A stretch of 64,000 bases of DNA. Origin: Flavobacterium daemonense (GTDB lineage: Bacteria > Bacteroidota > Bacteroidia > Flavobacteriales > Flavobacteriaceae). Within the stretch, counting starts at the first letter, position 1, and every line of letters starts with the position of its first letter. The position numbers and the translations under genes are program-made. The stretch covers positions 62,001-126,000 of the forward strand of contig NZ_VJYD01000002.1 of NCBI RefSeq assembly GCF_007341385.1, in the 5' to 3' direction. Below are positions 25,041 to 34,740 of this stretch, in pieces. Under the pieces are notes generated by a model that did no database searches, was not told the origin of the DNA, and saw only the letters and a list, made by a program, of their open reading frames with translations.

Positions 25041-26222
25041 ATGAAACCAGATTTATTTCAAGCTCCAGATTATTACAATCTTGACGATTTACTAACTGAC
25101 GAACATAAATTAGTTCGTGAGTCTGCGCGTGCGTGGGTCAAAAGAGAAGTTTCCCCAATTATTGAAGAATATGCACAAAGAGCAGAATTTCCAAAACAAA
25201 TTATAAAAGGGCTTGGAGAAATTGGCGGTTTTGGACCATATATTCCTGTAGAATACGGTGGAGCTGGTTTAGACCAAATTTCATACGGTTTAATCATGCA
25301 GGAAATCGAAAGAGGAGATTCTGGTGTACGATCAACCTCATCTGTACAATCTTCGTTAGTAATGTACCCAATTTGGAAATATGGAAACGAAGAACAACGC
25401 ATGAAATATTTGCCAAAATTAGCAACAGGAGAATTCATGGGCTGTTTTGGATTAACAGAACCTGATCATGGATCTGATCCTGGAAGCATGATTACCAATT
25501 TTAAAGATATGGGCAATCATTATCTTTTAAATGGTGCTAAAATGTGGATTTCAAACGCTCCATTTGCAGATATTGCTGTAGTTTGGGCTAAAAATGAAGA
25601 AGGAAGAATTCACGGCTTAATTGTAGAACGCGGCATGGAAGGTTTTACAACGCCAGAAACTCACAATAAATGGTCGCTTCGTGCATCATCTACCGGAGAA
25701 TTGATTTTTGACAATGTAAAAGTTCCTAAAGAAAATCTTTTGCCAAACAAATCTGGATTAGGCGCACCGCTTGGTTGTTTAGATTCGGCTAGATATGGAA
25801 TCGCTTGGGGTGCAATTGGTGCCGCAATGGACTGTTATGATACTGCTTTGAGATATGCTAAAGAAAGAATTCAGTTTGGAAAACCAATTGGAGGAACGCA
25901 ATTGCAACAGAAAAAATTAGCCGAAATGATTACCGAAATCACAAAAGCGCAGTTGTTAACTTGGCGTTTAGGCGTTTTAAGAAACGAAGGAAAAGCGACA
26001 ACAGCTCAAATTTCGATGGCAAAACGAAATAATGTCGATATGGCGATTCACATTGCACGCGAAGCCAGACAAATGTTGGGCGGAATGGGAATCACAGGCG
26101 AATACTCTATTATGCGCCACATGATGAACCTTGAAAGCGTGATTACTTATGAGGGAACACACGACATTCATTTATTGATTACCGGAATGGATGTGACTGG
26201 AATTCCAGCATTTAAATCATAA
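25041..26222 (+). CDS. gcdH: Acyl-CoA dehydrogenase, glutaryl-CoA dehydrogenase-like
   Basis: FAD enzyme that oxidises an acyl-CoA; glutaryl-CoA is the likely substrate (lysine and tryptophan breakdown to crotonyl-CoA). 393 residues, normal length. The catalytic base Glu is in VITYEGTHDIH, FAD-binding segments are CFGLTEPDHGSDP and KMWISNAPFADIAVVWAK, and the Arg in GVRSTSSVQSSLVM corresponds to the carboxylate-binding Arg of glutaryl-CoA dehydrogenases. It is a single gene with its own promoter and terminator. Another short-chain acyl-CoA substrate cannot be excluded. Confidence 0.85.
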   Translation: MKPDLFQAPDYYNLDDLLTDEHKLVRESARAWVKREVSPIIEEYAQRAEFPKQIIKGLGEIGGFGPYIPVEYGGAGLDQISYGLIMQEIERGDSGVRSTSSVQSSLVMYPIWKYGNEEQRMKYLPKLATGEFMGCFGLTEPDHGSDPGSMITNFKDMGNHYLLNGAKMWISNAPFADIAVVWAKNEEGRIHGLIVERGMEGFTTPETHNKWSLRASSTGELIFDNVKVPKENLLPNKSGLGAPLGCLDSARYGIAWGAIGAAMDCYDTALRYAKERIQFGKPIGGTQLQQKKLAEMITEITKAQLLTWRLGVLRNEGKATTAQISMAKRNNVDMAIHIAREARQMLGGMGITGEYSIMRHMMNLESVITYEGTHDIHLLITGMDVTGIPAFKS

Positions 26223-26253
26223 ACAACTATTAAATTATATACAAAATCAATTT

Positions 26254-26283
26254 AAAAAGCTTCTTCTAAACAAGAAGCTTTTT
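26254..26283 (+). terminator. Terminator after the acyl-CoA dehydrogenase gene
   Basis: Stem AAAAAGCTTCTT/AAGAAGCTTTTT with a six-base loop. It overlaps the start of a TATCTTTG box (26283-26290) that probably is the -7 element of the next gene. Confidence 0.8.
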
Positions 26284-26306
26284 ATCTTTGCACAAAATTT
26301 ACATAA

Positions 26307-27089
26307 ATGAATATTGAAACGATTAACAATAGCATACAACCTCAAAAAGACCAGCTTTTAAACCATTCTTTATACAGCAAAATTCAAAATATTGACGACT
26401 TACACAGTTTTTTAGAAAATCATGTTTTTGCTGTTTGGGATTTTATGTCATTGCTAAAAGCTTTACAAGCCAAACTCACTTGTACAACAACGCCTTGGTT
26501 TGCAACAAAAAATCCAGAAACAAGATATTTGATCAATGAAATTGTTCTTGCTGAAGAAACTGATTTAACGATTGACGGAAGAAGACAAAGCCACTACGAA
26601 ATGTACCTTGAAGCAATGGAAGATTGTGGCGCAGATACAACTGGAATCAATACATTTTTAGCCGAAGTAAACTCGCTTCACAATATTTTTGTTGCTATCA
26701 AACAGAGCTCTCTTCATCCTGATGTAAAAGCTTTTTTAGACTTTACGTTTAGAGTTATTGAAGAAGGAAAACCACATCAAATTGCGGCTGCTTTTACTTT
26801 TGGAAGAGAAGACTTGATTCCGAGCATGTTTACCGAAATCCTGAAAAACTTTCAAAAGAATCTTCCAGAAGTCGATTTGGCAAAACTGCTTTATTACTTT
26901 GAAAGACATATCGAGCTTGATGCTGACGAACACGGACCAATGGCCATGCAAATGATCACAGATTTGTGCGAAGACGATGCTCAAAAATGGAAAGAAGTTG
27001 AAGAAGTTTCGATCCTAGCACTAGAAAAACGTATCGGACTTTGGAATGCCATCGAAGAAGAAATTCTGATGAAAACAGAAATGGTTTAA
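26307..27089 (+). CDS. DUF3050-like, haem-oxygenase-fold protein
   Basis: 260 residues, all-helical, cytoplasmic. The pattern HSLYSKIQNIDDLHSFLENHVFAVWDFMSLLKALQ near the start and FGREDLIPSMF and YYFERHIELDADEHGPMA near the end resemble the DUF3050 family as I remember it, which has a haem-oxygenase/TenA-like helical fold with conserved His and Glu that could bind metal. No reaction is established. Single gene with a TATCTTTG -7 box 17 bases before the start. Confidence 0.75.
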   Translation: MNIETINNSIQPQKDQLLNHSLYSKIQNIDDLHSFLENHVFAVWDFMSLLKALQAKLTCTTTPWFATKNPETRYLINEIVLAEETDLTIDGRRQSHYEMYLEAMEDCGADTTGINTFLAEVNSLHNIFVAIKQSSLHPDVKAFLDFTFRVIEEGKPHQIAAAFTFGREDLIPSMFTEILKNFQKNLPEVDLAKLLYYFERHIELDADEHGPMAMQMITDLCEDDAQKWKEVEEVSILALEKRIGLWNAIEEEILMKTEMV

Positions 27090-27155
27090 AACCGAAGCCA
27101 AATATTTAACGTAACTATTTGTTTAAAATGTTCTCAACTCAAATTTGCCAAAATT

Positions 27156-27920
27156 ATGAAAACGCATTTCAAACAAATAGTTATTGTTATCCTCTCCATA
27201 TTCTTATTGAGTTGTAGTTCTGAGTCATCAGATTCTGAAAATGCTTCAGCACCGCCAGCTAATTTGCCACCAACAACAGATGTTCCAACAACTCCAATTG
27301 CAACATCCATAAATTATCTTGCTTTAGGCGACAGCTATACTATTGGTCAAAGTGTCTGCGAAACCTGCCGTTATCCAGAACAGCTTAAATCCAGCCTCAA
27401 AACAATTTATCCCGAAACAACTTTTTCATTAAAAATAATTGCCCAAACGGGCTGGACAACCAGCGACTTAATTTTGGCAATAAACAATCAAAATCCCGAT
27501 TCCAATTATGATCTCGTGACTCTTTTAATTGGTGTCAACAATCAATACCAACATCAGGATTTCTCATTTTATGAAAAAGAATTTCCGCAGTTATTAGACA
27601 AAGCAATTTCATTAGCAAAAGGCGACAAAAAAAATGTAATTGTACTTTCGATTCCAGATTACACCTACACACCTTTTACTAAAAACTATACGGATGAGAA
27701 CCGAATGAAAATCTCTGGTGAAATAAATCAGTACAACACTTTTGCCGAGAATTACTGTATATCAAAAAATGTAGTTTTCGTTTCTATAACCGACATTACA
27801 AAACAAGGCTTAAACAACCCTAGTTTAGTCGCCTCAGATGGTCTTCATCCTTCTGAAAAAGCATATAAAATGTTTGTGGAGCAAATGTTACCGAAGGTGA
27901 AAATGGTTTTGCAGGATTGA
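27156..27920 (+). CDS. SGNH/GDSL-family hydrolase, lipoprotein
   Basis: 254 residues. Lipoprotein signal with lipobox LLSC and a Ser/Pro/Thr-rich linker, so the enzyme is anchored in the envelope. The SGNH esterase blocks are in order: LGDSYTIG (nucleophile Ser), the Gly block at QTGWTT, GVNNQYQ (Asn block) and SDGLHPSEKAY (Asp-x-x-His pair). Substrate unknown; such enzymes remove acyl or acetyl groups from sugars or lipids. Confidence 0.92.
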   Translation: MKTHFKQIVIVILSIFLLSCSSESSDSENASAPPANLPPTTDVPTTPIATSINYLALGDSYTIGQSVCETCRYPEQLKSSLKTIYPETTFSLKIIAQTGWTTSDLILAINNQNPDSNYDLVTLLIGVNNQYQHQDFSFYEKEFPQLLDKAISLAKGDKKNVIVLSIPDYTYTPFTKNYTDENRMKISGEINQYNTFAENYCISKNVVFVSITDITKQGLNNPSLVASDGLHPSEKAYKMFVEQMLPKVKMVLQD

Positions 27921-28242
27921 AAATAAAAAAACTTCGAAAACAAATTTCCAGCATAAAAAACTTTTTTATAAAATCAATCAACAAAGTTTAAAATCATAAT
28001 TAAATTCTTACATTTGAAGTGTAAAATCAAATATCTTCGAATCTCTTTGTTTCAACCTTAGTTCACAAAAATATTTGGACCCAGAAGATAATGTCATCGT
28101 ATAAAAAGTAAAAAATATGACAAGTATTTCCCTAATACATGCACCCAAAAAATATTCGTATTATCTTCATATATTTAAAAATACCTAAGTACCTAGTTAA
28201 TCATTTGGATTAATGCTTCAATCTGAAATTTAAAACATCATC
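27921..28242. other. Intergenic region before dinD
   Basis: 322 very AT-rich bases. A loose inverted repeat GAAGATAAT (28084-28092) with ATTATCTTC (28160-28168) is present, with a loop too long for a terminator. I see no gene, RNA or clear promoter. Confidence 0.4.
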
Positions 28243-29088
28243 ATGAATAATGAAATCATACATACTCTAACCAATAATTTTGAATCTCATTCCAATCAAA
28301 CCGAGGAGGGAATAGAGTTTTGGTTAGCAAGAGATTTACAACACCTTTTAGGATATACCAAATGGGATAATTTCATTGGGGTAATATCTAAAGCTAAAAC
28401 TGCTTGTGAAATTTCCGGAGAGAATATTGAAGATCATTTTGCCGACGCCGGGAAAACGATAAAAATGCCTAAGGGTGCCGAAAAAGAAATACAAGATATC
28501 ATGCTTACTAGATATGCGTGCTATCTTATCGCACAAAATGGCGACCCGAGAAAGGAAACAATTGCTTTTGCTCAACGTTATTTTGCAATTCAAACCAGAA
28601 AAGCAGAATTAATCGAACAAAAAATATTGGAATATGAACGTGTTCAAGCCAGAAACAAACTTAAAGCAACTGAAAAAGAACTTTCTCAGGTGATTTTTGA
28701 ACAAACTGGAGACAATCAAAACTTTGCCTTAATTAGAAGTAAAGGAGATACAGCCTTGTTCAACAAAACAACACAACAAATGAAAATAAAATGGGGACTA
28801 ACTGCTACAAAACCCTTAGCTGACCATATGCCAACTATTTTATTAAAAGCAAAAGATTTTGCAACCTAAATAACAATTTTCAATGCAAAACAACATAAAA
28901 TGAAAACTGAAAATCAAATTTCTAAAGAACATATCACTAATAATAAATCAGTTCGTGGTACATTGCTATCACGCGGCATCGTTCCTGAAAATTTATCACC
29001 AGAAGAAGATATAACAAAAATTGAAAGAAGGTTGGCTAGTGACGAAAAAAAAGCTTTAAAAAATCCAGACAAATTAAATGACAAGTAA
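28243..29088 (+). pseudogene. dinD: DinD-like DNA damage protein, interrupted by an in-frame stop
   Basis: Reading from 28243 gives 208 residues of DinD (BRO-N-like start GIEFWLARDLQHLLGYTKW, then DHFADAGKTIKM and YACYLIAQNGDPRKETIAFAQRYFA) up to DFAT and a TAA at 28867-28869. The same frame continues past the stop without a shift as ITIFNAKQHKMKTENQISKEHITNNK and VRGTLLSRGIVPENL, the expected DinD C-terminus, ending at 29088. The total of 281 codons equals the usual DinD length of about 275. A single nonsense change therefore splits the gene. The second part has its own ATG at 28900 and could be translated separately. Confidence 0.85.
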
Positions 29089-29121
29089 AAACATATAACA
29101 TTTTCTTATTAAGATGTCAAC

Positions 29122-29161
29122 AAAAAATCCCGCAATCTCTTTTTAGAAATTGCGGGATTTT
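29122..29161. terminator. Bidirectional terminator between dinD and tRNA-Ser
   Basis: Stem AAAATCCCGCAAT/ATTGCGGGATTTT with an A-run before and T-run after. It serves dinD on the plus strand and the tRNA on the minus strand. Confidence 0.85.
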
Positions 29162-29167
29162 GTCTTG

Positions 29168-29254
29168 CAGAAAGGAAGGGATTCGAACCCTCGATACAGT
29201 TACCCATATACTAGCTTTCCAGGCTAGCTCCTTCAACCACTCGGACACCTTTCT
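29168..29254 (-). tRNA. tRNA-Ser(GGA)
   Basis: 87 bases on the minus strand. Acceptor stem AGAAAGG pairs with CCTTTCT; the anticodon arm CTAGC-CTGGAAA-GCTAG carries anticodon GGA (serine, UCC/UCU). A long variable arm, typical of tRNA-Ser, follows, and the T arm is GAGGGTTCGAATCCCTT with its near-invariant GGTTCGAATCC. The discriminator is G. Confidence 0.96.
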
Positions 29255-29314
29255 TTGTTGGTCTGCAAAGAACACAAAAAAAATTGAGTTTCAAAAGCAA
29301 ATTGTAAGATTACT

Positions 29315-30184
29315 TTAAATGCTCTTTCTAAATTCTTCCATGAAAAGTTTTACCGCCTTTTTCTGGTAACCGCCAATTGTCAGCATAAAAGCTTCTCTTT
29401 TAGTCGCAACGCCGGTAATTTGTATTGATTTAAGCTGATCCCAGCCTTTTAACGCCATTTCTGCCACAATTGTGGCCCAATCACTGTTTTCTACCATTTG
29501 TAATAAAGCGTGTATCGAATGCAGTTCTATGGAAATTTTAGGTTTCATGTTAAACTTTTGAAATAATTCTTCAACAAATTCCCTAGAATTGGATCCTTTT
29601 CCGGGCAAAACCAACGGAATTTCCTCTATTTTCTTAAAAGCAATTTTATCTAAATCAGCTAGCGGATGTGTTCTGGAAACCGCCAAAACCATGTGAGAAA
29701 TAAACAAAGGAATTTTCTGAATAGGCAATTCAATTTCGTGTGACGAAATAACCAAAACTACATCTAACTGGTTATCAATAAGTTTTTGTTCTAAAGCTTC
29801 AGTGGTTCCGTATTCAACTACAATTTTAAGATTCTGATATTTTTTAGCAAATGTGTTGACAACTGGAAGAATCAGTAAACCAAAAATATAAGTAACACCA
29901 ATTCGCAATTCTCCGCCAATCATTTCGTTTAAATCTTCGATGGCTTGTTTACCGTTTTCAACATTTTCTACTACTTTTTTGGCATGAATTAAAAAAACCG
30001 AACCCGCTTCTGTCAATTGTACTTTTTTGCCAATTCGCTTAAACAAAGGCAAACCGAGTTCTTCCTCCAGTTTTTTAATTTGCTGTGAAAGTCCGGATTG
30101 CGTTACAAAACACAATTCGGCGGCTTTTGTAAAATGCAATACCTCAGCCGTTTTTATAAAATATTCTAGTTGATACAATTCCAT
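29315..30184 (-). CDS. LysR-family transcriptional regulator
   Basis: 289 residues. Residues 1-60 form the winged helix-turn-helix (LEYFIKTAEVLHFTKAAELCFVTQSGLSQQIKKLEEELGLPLF split over two helices), followed by the linker helix and a periplasmic-binding-like inducer domain (YIFGLLILPVVNTF, ELPIQKIPLF). It is divergent from an MFS transporter with 90 bases between the starts, the usual arrangement for a LysR protein and its target. The effector is unknown. Confidence 0.93.
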   Translation of the reverse strand: MELYQLEYFIKTAEVLHFTKAAELCFVTQSGLSQQIKKLEEELGLPLFKRIGKKVQLTEAGSVFLIHAKKVVENVENGKQAIEDLNEMIGGELRIGVTYIFGLLILPVVNTFAKKYQNLKIVVEYGTTEALEQKLIDNQLDVVLVISSHEIELPIQKIPLFISHMVLAVSRTHPLADLDKIAFKKIEEIPLVLPGKGSNSREFVEELFQKFNMKPKISIELHSIHALLQMVENSDWATIVAEMALKGWDQLKSIQITGVATKREAFMLTIGGYQKKAVKLFMEEFRKSI

Positions 30185-30274
30185 ATTGATAAGTTTAACT
30201 ACTTATTATAAGTAAAATTATTAATTTTTCTAATGTAATCATAATCCCGACCTTTGTAAAAAATATTTAAGGTT

Positions 30275-31516
30275 ATGTTTAAGGCTCTAAGATCAAGAAA
30301 TTTCAAGTTATTCTTTTACGGACAATCGGTTTCTGTAGTTGGGACGTGGCTTCAAAAAACTGCGGTTAGCTGGATGGTTTATAGCGTAACCGGATCTGTA
30401 TTTTTACTTGGGCTGGCGACTTTTTTAAGTATGATTCCGTCATTATTTCTTGCTCCATTGGCCGGAAGTATTATTGGAAGATATGATAGACATAAAGCCA
30501 TGATCTTTTTGCAATCGATGGCAATGCTTCAGGCTGGACTTTTAGCTTTATTGATTTATTTAAAAATTTACAATATCAATTTTATTCTGGCCTTGAGTCT
30601 TTTTCAGGGGATTATCAATGCATTTGACATGACCTGCAGACAAACCATGATGATTGATATTGTGAACGACAAAGAAGATTTGCCAAACGCAGTTGCCCTG
30701 AATTCTACTTTAAATAATTTTGCCCGAATTGCCGGTCCAGCGCTTGCCGGAATTATTCTGCACAACTATGGCGAAGACATTTGTTTCATTGGAAACTTCT
30801 TAAGTTATATTCCGGTTTTGATTTCTCTTTTAATGATGAAAATCACACCACACATTAAAGCCGAAGACAAATTTAAAATGCTTGACGATTTTCTTGAAGG
30901 CTTGGATTATGTAAAAAAAGAAACCGAAATGGCAAAAATGCTTTTAATGCTAATGTGCAGCAGTTTATTTGTTATTTCATTCAATACTTTGATGCCGGTT
31001 TTTGCCAAAGATATTTTTAGCGGAAACGCACAAACTTTCAGCTGGTTTGAAAGTGCTGCCGGAATTGGATCTATCGTTTCGGCAATTTATCTGGCTAATT
31101 TGAGAAGAGCCGACAATATGAACAAAATAATGATCGCTGCGAGCTTATTATTAGGTTTTAGCATTATTATACTCGCTTACTCAAATAGTTTGACTATCGC
31201 ACTTATTTGCATGGCATTGAGCGGTGTTGGAATGATGGCACAAACTTCTGCGATAAATATTTTTGTTCAAACACAAAGTTCTGTAAATATGCGTTCAAGA
31301 AGCATCAGCTATTATTTAATGGCGTATCAAGGAATGATTCCTGTGGGAAGTTTGATTGTTGGTTATGTTTCACACATTATCGGAACTAGAAATACGGTTG
31401 CGATTCAGGGAATTATTTGTATTATTTCGGTGATTATTTACGTGTATTATAAAAATCGTAGTTCTCAGGAGGATTTAGAAACCTGTCCGGTTCATTATAG
31501 AGATTCTAAAAATTAA
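30275..31516 (+). CDS. MFS transporter (MFS_3/EntS-like)
   Basis: 413 residues, about 12 membrane helices. It begins FKALRSRNFKLFFYGQSVSVVGTWLQKTA, which is typical of the EntS-like branch of the major facilitator superfamily, with a motif-A-like GRYDRHKAM in the loop between helices 2 and 3. Drug or siderophore export is the common role of this branch, but no substrate can be read here. Its divergent neighbour is a LysR regulator. A CCCGACAGG-type hairpin follows. Confidence 0.9.
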   Translation: MFKALRSRNFKLFFYGQSVSVVGTWLQKTAVSWMVYSVTGSVFLLGLATFLSMIPSLFLAPLAGSIIGRYDRHKAMIFLQSMAMLQAGLLALLIYLKIYNINFILALSLFQGIINAFDMTCRQTMMIDIVNDKEDLPNAVALNSTLNNFARIAGPALAGIILHNYGEDICFIGNFLSYIPVLISLLMMKITPHIKAEDKFKMLDDFLEGLDYVKKETEMAKMLLMLMCSSLFVISFNTLMPVFAKDIFSGNAQTFSWFESAAGIGSIVSAIYLANLRRADNMNKIMIAASLLLGFSIIILAYSNSLTIALICMALSGVGMMAQTSAINIFVQTQSSVNMRSRSISYYLMAYQGMIPVGSLIVGYVSHIIGTRNTVAIQGIICIISVIIYVYYKNRSSQEDLETCPVHYRDSKN

Positions 31517-31576
31517 AATTCCAAATTCCAATTTTACGTAATCTTCTCATAAATAACAAACTTTGAAAGTATAGTA

Positions 31577-31608
31577 AACCCGACAGGTTTTTAAAACCTG
31601 TCGGGTTT
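31577..31608. terminator. CCCGACAGG-type hairpin between MFS and ansA genes
   Basis: AAACCCGACAGGTTTT and AAAACCTGTCGGGTTT form a near-perfect 15-base stem between convergent genes. A diverged relative is at 8486-8520. Confidence 0.8.
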
Positions 31609-31679
31609 GTTATGTAAACTTTATAAAAACGACAAAAGCTGAATTTAAATGAACTTATATCACTTATATGGTGAAACTT

Positions 31680-32711
31680 TTAAAGCGAAATCTCTCCACG
31701 AAGTGCAGTCTCAAAAATATCTTTAAACTCGTTTTGCGGAATATTATGGCCAAGCAAATACATCAATTTTGTAATTGCGGCTTCTGTCGTAATGTCTTTT
31801 CCAGAAATAACGCCAAGCGATTTTAATGCGGTACTGGTTTCGTATTGTCCCATATTTACGCTTCCGCCAGAACATTGCGTAACATTTACAATGTGCATTC
31901 CTGAGTTAATTGCTTTTTCGATTAGGTTCAAAAACCAATCTTCGGTTGGTGCGTTTCCTGAACCGTAAGTTTCCAGAATAATTCCCCTCAAACCTTTCGT
32001 TGCAAGGATTGAAGCCAAAACAATTTCGCTCATTCCTGGGAACATTTTTATAATTGCAACGTGATTGTCTAAATTCTTATGAACGATCAGTTTTGCATCT
32101 TTATTTACAGGAAGAAATAAATGCGAGTTTAATTTTAAGTGCACGCCAGATTCTACCAATTCAGGGTAATTTGGAGCTGTAAAGGCTTTAAAATGTTCGG
32201 CATTTACTTTTGAAGTTCGGTTTCCTCGGTACAATTTATATTCAAAATAAAGACAAACTTCATTGATAACCGGTTTTCCATTTTCCTGAAGCGAGGCAAT
32301 TTGAATAGCCGTAATCAAGTTTTCTTTTGCATCGGTACGCAAGTCACCAATTGGCAATTGCGATCCTGTAAACACGACTGGTTTGGCTAAATTCTCCAAC
32401 ATAAAACTCAATGCTGAAGCCGAATAAGACATGGTATCTGAACCGTGCAAAACAACAAATCCGTCATATTTTGCATAATTATCCTCGATAATTGTGGCAA
32501 TTTTTTTCCACATTTCAGGATTCATATTCGAAGAATCTATTGGATGCTCAAATGAAACCGTTTCGATTTCACAATCCAATTGCTTGATTTCGGGAATTTT
32601 TTGAAGCAGTTTTCCAAAATTGAACGCCTTAAGAGCGCCTGTTTCAAAATCCTTGCTCATACCGATGGTTCCACCGGTATAAATTAAAAGTATTTTTGCT
32701 TTAGATGACAT
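31680..32711 (-). CDS. ansA: Type I L-asparaginase
   Basis: Hydrolyses asparagine to aspartate and ammonia. 343 residues, cytoplasmic (no signal peptide). The two catalytic threonine motifs are IYTGGTIGM near the start and VLHGSDTMSYSASALSFML near residue 90, with KPVVFTGSQLP after it. It overlaps the preceding acyltransferase gene by 11 bases, so they are cotranscribed. Confidence 0.95.
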   Translation of the reverse strand: MSSKAKILLIYTGGTIGMSKDFETGALKAFNFGKLLQKIPEIKQLDCEIETVSFEHPIDSSNMNPEMWKKIATIIEDNYAKYDGFVVLHGSDTMSYSASALSFMLENLAKPVVFTGSQLPIGDLRTDAKENLITAIQIASLQENGKPVINEVCLYFEYKLYRGNRTSKVNAEHFKAFTAPNYPELVESGVHLKLNSHLFLPVNKDAKLIVHKNLDNHVAIIKMFPGMSEIVLASILATKGLRGIILETYGSGNAPTEDWFLNLIEKAINSGMHIVNVTQCSGGSVNMGQYETSTALKSLGVISGKDITTEAAITKLMYLLGHNIPQNEFKDIFETALRGEISL

Positions 32712-33837
32712 CTTGGTATTTCAATTTATTGACAACTGGATTTGCATACATTGATAAAAATCCTTGTCTTGTAACCGGATTATCACTGCCAATTCTCATT
32801 TCCAAACGACGCTCAAAAAGTGATTTTTCGCTTTCTTTGTATTTGTCAGCAAATCTGTCTGTCTCGTTTAAAATATCGTACGCAATAAAGTTAGTTGGCC
32901 ATAATTGATAGTTTTTCAAAATAACATCATCAATTGTCTGTGCCAAAGCTTGAACTTGTTTGTTCACATTATCATTTTCGGCAACAATCTGGTCGATTTC
33001 TGCATCGAGAACATCTCCAACAGAAATATGTATTCTTTTTTTAGTTCCCATAACACCACTCAAAATGGTCATGAAATCTTCATTTTTATCTTTAACGTAA
33101 ACTTCGTTGTTTGCTTCTGCCATTAATTGTGGCATTTTCAAAACATCTGTCGGATCATATTCATACGAAATAGAAACCGGAACGATTTTTAATTTCTTGA
33201 AATAATCCATTAAGTTTTCTTCGTCAGAACCCATTCCGATCATTTTTAGAACACCTGGATTGGTTTCGTCGTTTCCGTCTTTTGTTCTTCCTTCGCGTTG
33301 CGCAATCCAAACCGAACGATTTTCGCGAAGCAATAATTGTCCCATATATTCGGACAATAATTTAGAACTCTGCAACATTTCACGCGGAGACAATCCTCTT
33401 AAAACCAAAAAGTTTCTGTTCAGTTTTGCTAAAGTCGACAGGAAAGCCTTTTTAACCAAATTGTCTCCAATTGCCGAAGCGGTCATTACTAAACCATGTT
33501 CGAATAAACAAACATTCAATAATGTAGTATCCAATAAAATATCTCTATGATTGGAGATAAATAGATAAGAAGTATTTGGTTCCAGTTTCTCAAAGCCAGA
33601 AGTTGTCAAGCCTTCAGAGCTTTTTTCTAGAACCTTCTGAATGGTATTGTAAATAAAATTGCACTGAAAATCACGAATAGAGTGTGTTTTCTTTAATTGT
33701 TCCTTCCAAACCTCATCTTCTACGTCCGGAAATGTAAAGTTCATCATGGTTTTCATCATAGGATGATTGACAACACCATGAAGTGCTTCATTTATTTCGG
33801 AATCATAAAACGGTCGAATGGCATCAAATCTCTGCAT
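32701..33837 (-). CDS. 1-acyl-sn-glycerol-3-phosphate acyltransferase family protein
   Basis: Transfers an acyl group in phospholipid synthesis, judged by family. 378 residues from the ATG at 33837 (MQRFDAIRPFYDSE); an ATG 11 codons upstream gives an unlikely Cys/Pro start. The acyltransferase block is SNHRDILLD: the His-Asp spacing differs from the canonical NHx4D by one residue, or the first Asp substitutes, as I recall for this Bacteroidetes subgroup. Block III is REGRTKDGND. It is the middle gene of a tatD-acyltransferase-ansA set and overlaps ansA. Confidence 0.85.
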   Translation of the reverse strand: MQRFDAIRPFYDSEINEALHGVVNHPMMKTMMNFTFPDVEDEVWKEQLKKTHSIRDFQCNFIYNTIQKVLEKSSEGLTTSGFEKLEPNTSYLFISNHRDILLDTTLLNVCLFEHGLVMTASAIGDNLVKKAFLSTLAKLNRNFLVLRGLSPREMLQSSKLLSEYMGQLLLRENRSVWIAQREGRTKDGNDETNPGVLKMIGMGSDEENLMDYFKKLKIVPVSISYEYDPTDVLKMPQLMAEANNEVYVKDKNEDFMTILSGVMGTKKRIHISVGDVLDAEIDQIVAENDNVNKQVQALAQTIDDVILKNYQLWPTNFIAYDILNETDRFADKYKESEKSLFERRLEMRIGSDNPVTRQGFLSMYANPVVNKLKYQDVI

Positions 33838-33900
33838 TATTTGTTTGGGTTTAAGTGGGCAAAAGAACAAAAAAAAAATTAAAGTTTTGTAAGGCTTTGG

Positions 33901-34680
33901 TTAAATCCCAAAAACGTCCTTTGAATTTTGTGTTGTAATTACTGCAATTTCTTCGGCAGAAACTCCGTAAATGTCGCTTAATTTAGCAATTACATTTACT
34001 AAATAACTGCTTTCGTTTCGTTTTCCTCTGTACGGAATTGGCGCTAAATAAGGCGAATCTGTTTCTAACACTATATGTTTTAAATCGATTTGGCTTAAAA
34101 ACTGATCGATTTTTCCGTTCTTAAAAGTGACAACTCCTCCTATTCCTAATTTCATTTTATAGGAAATTGCGCGCTCCGCTTGTTCTAAAGTTCCGGAAAA
34201 ACAATGAAAAATCCCAAATAAATCTTCAGATTTTTCTTCTTCCAAAACTTCAAAGATTTCGTCAAAGGCTTCTCTACAGTGAATTACAATGGGAAGTTTG
34301 TATTGTTTTGCCAATTGAATTTGTCTCTTAAAAGCAATTTGCTGTTCTTTTAAATGCGTTTTATCCCAATACAAATCGATTCCAATTTCGCCAACAGCAT
34401 AGAATTTTCGTTTTGACAATTCGGTTTCCACATGCGCTAGTTCTTCCAGATAATTTTCTTTCACGTAAGTGGGATGCAAACCCATCATTAAAAAGATATT
34501 TTCAGGATAATTTTTCTCTAAATCGTACATGGATTGCGTTGCTGCGGCATCGATTGCAGGAATAAAAAATCGTGTGATTCCGGCGTCGATTGCGCGCTGA
34601 ATCATTTCGTCACGATCCTGATCAAATTCTTCAGAATATAAATGCGTGTGGGTATCGGTAATAATGGGTGTCGAATTCAA
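33901..34680 (-). CDS. tatD: TatD-family metal-dependent hydrolase
   Basis: Deoxyribonuclase-like metal hydrolase of the amidohydrolase fold. The metal ligands are visible in ITDTHTHLY, GEIGIDLYWD, IVIHCREAF, GIFHCFSGT and ETDSPYLAP. The longest frame starts with an ATG at 34770, but its first codons lie inside an intergenic repeat (34741-34805) and would add 30 residues of no homology. The TTG at 34680, giving LNSTPIITDTHTH and 259 residues, fits the family length; this start is inferred. Followed after 63 bases by the acyltransferase gene. Confidence 0.88.
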   Translation of the reverse strand: MNSTPIITDTHTHLYSEEFDQDRDEMIQRAIDAGITRFFIPAIDAAATQSMYDLEKNYPENIFLMMGLHPTYVKENYLEELAHVETELSKRKFYAVGEIGIDLYWDKTHLKEQQIAFKRQIQLAKQYKLPIVIHCREAFDEIFEVLEEEKSEDLFGIFHCFSGTLEQAERAISYKMKLGIGGVVTFKNGKIDQFLSQIDLKHIVLETDSPYLAPIPYRGKRNESSYLVNVIAKLSDIYGVSAEEIAVITTQNSKDVFGI

Positions 34681-34740
34681 TTGTCTAATTTTTAAAGTTG
34701 TCAAAATTACGACAATATTAAAAGAATAGCAATTTTGAGG

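Noticed and set aside
28243..29088. dinD as a sign of prophage
   Set aside because: No integrase, capsid, terminase or other phage gene lies nearby, and DinD is common on chromosomes.
29168..29254. tRNA-Ser as an integration site of a genomic island
   Set aside because: No direct repeat of the tRNA 3' end, no integrase and no change in gene character on either side.
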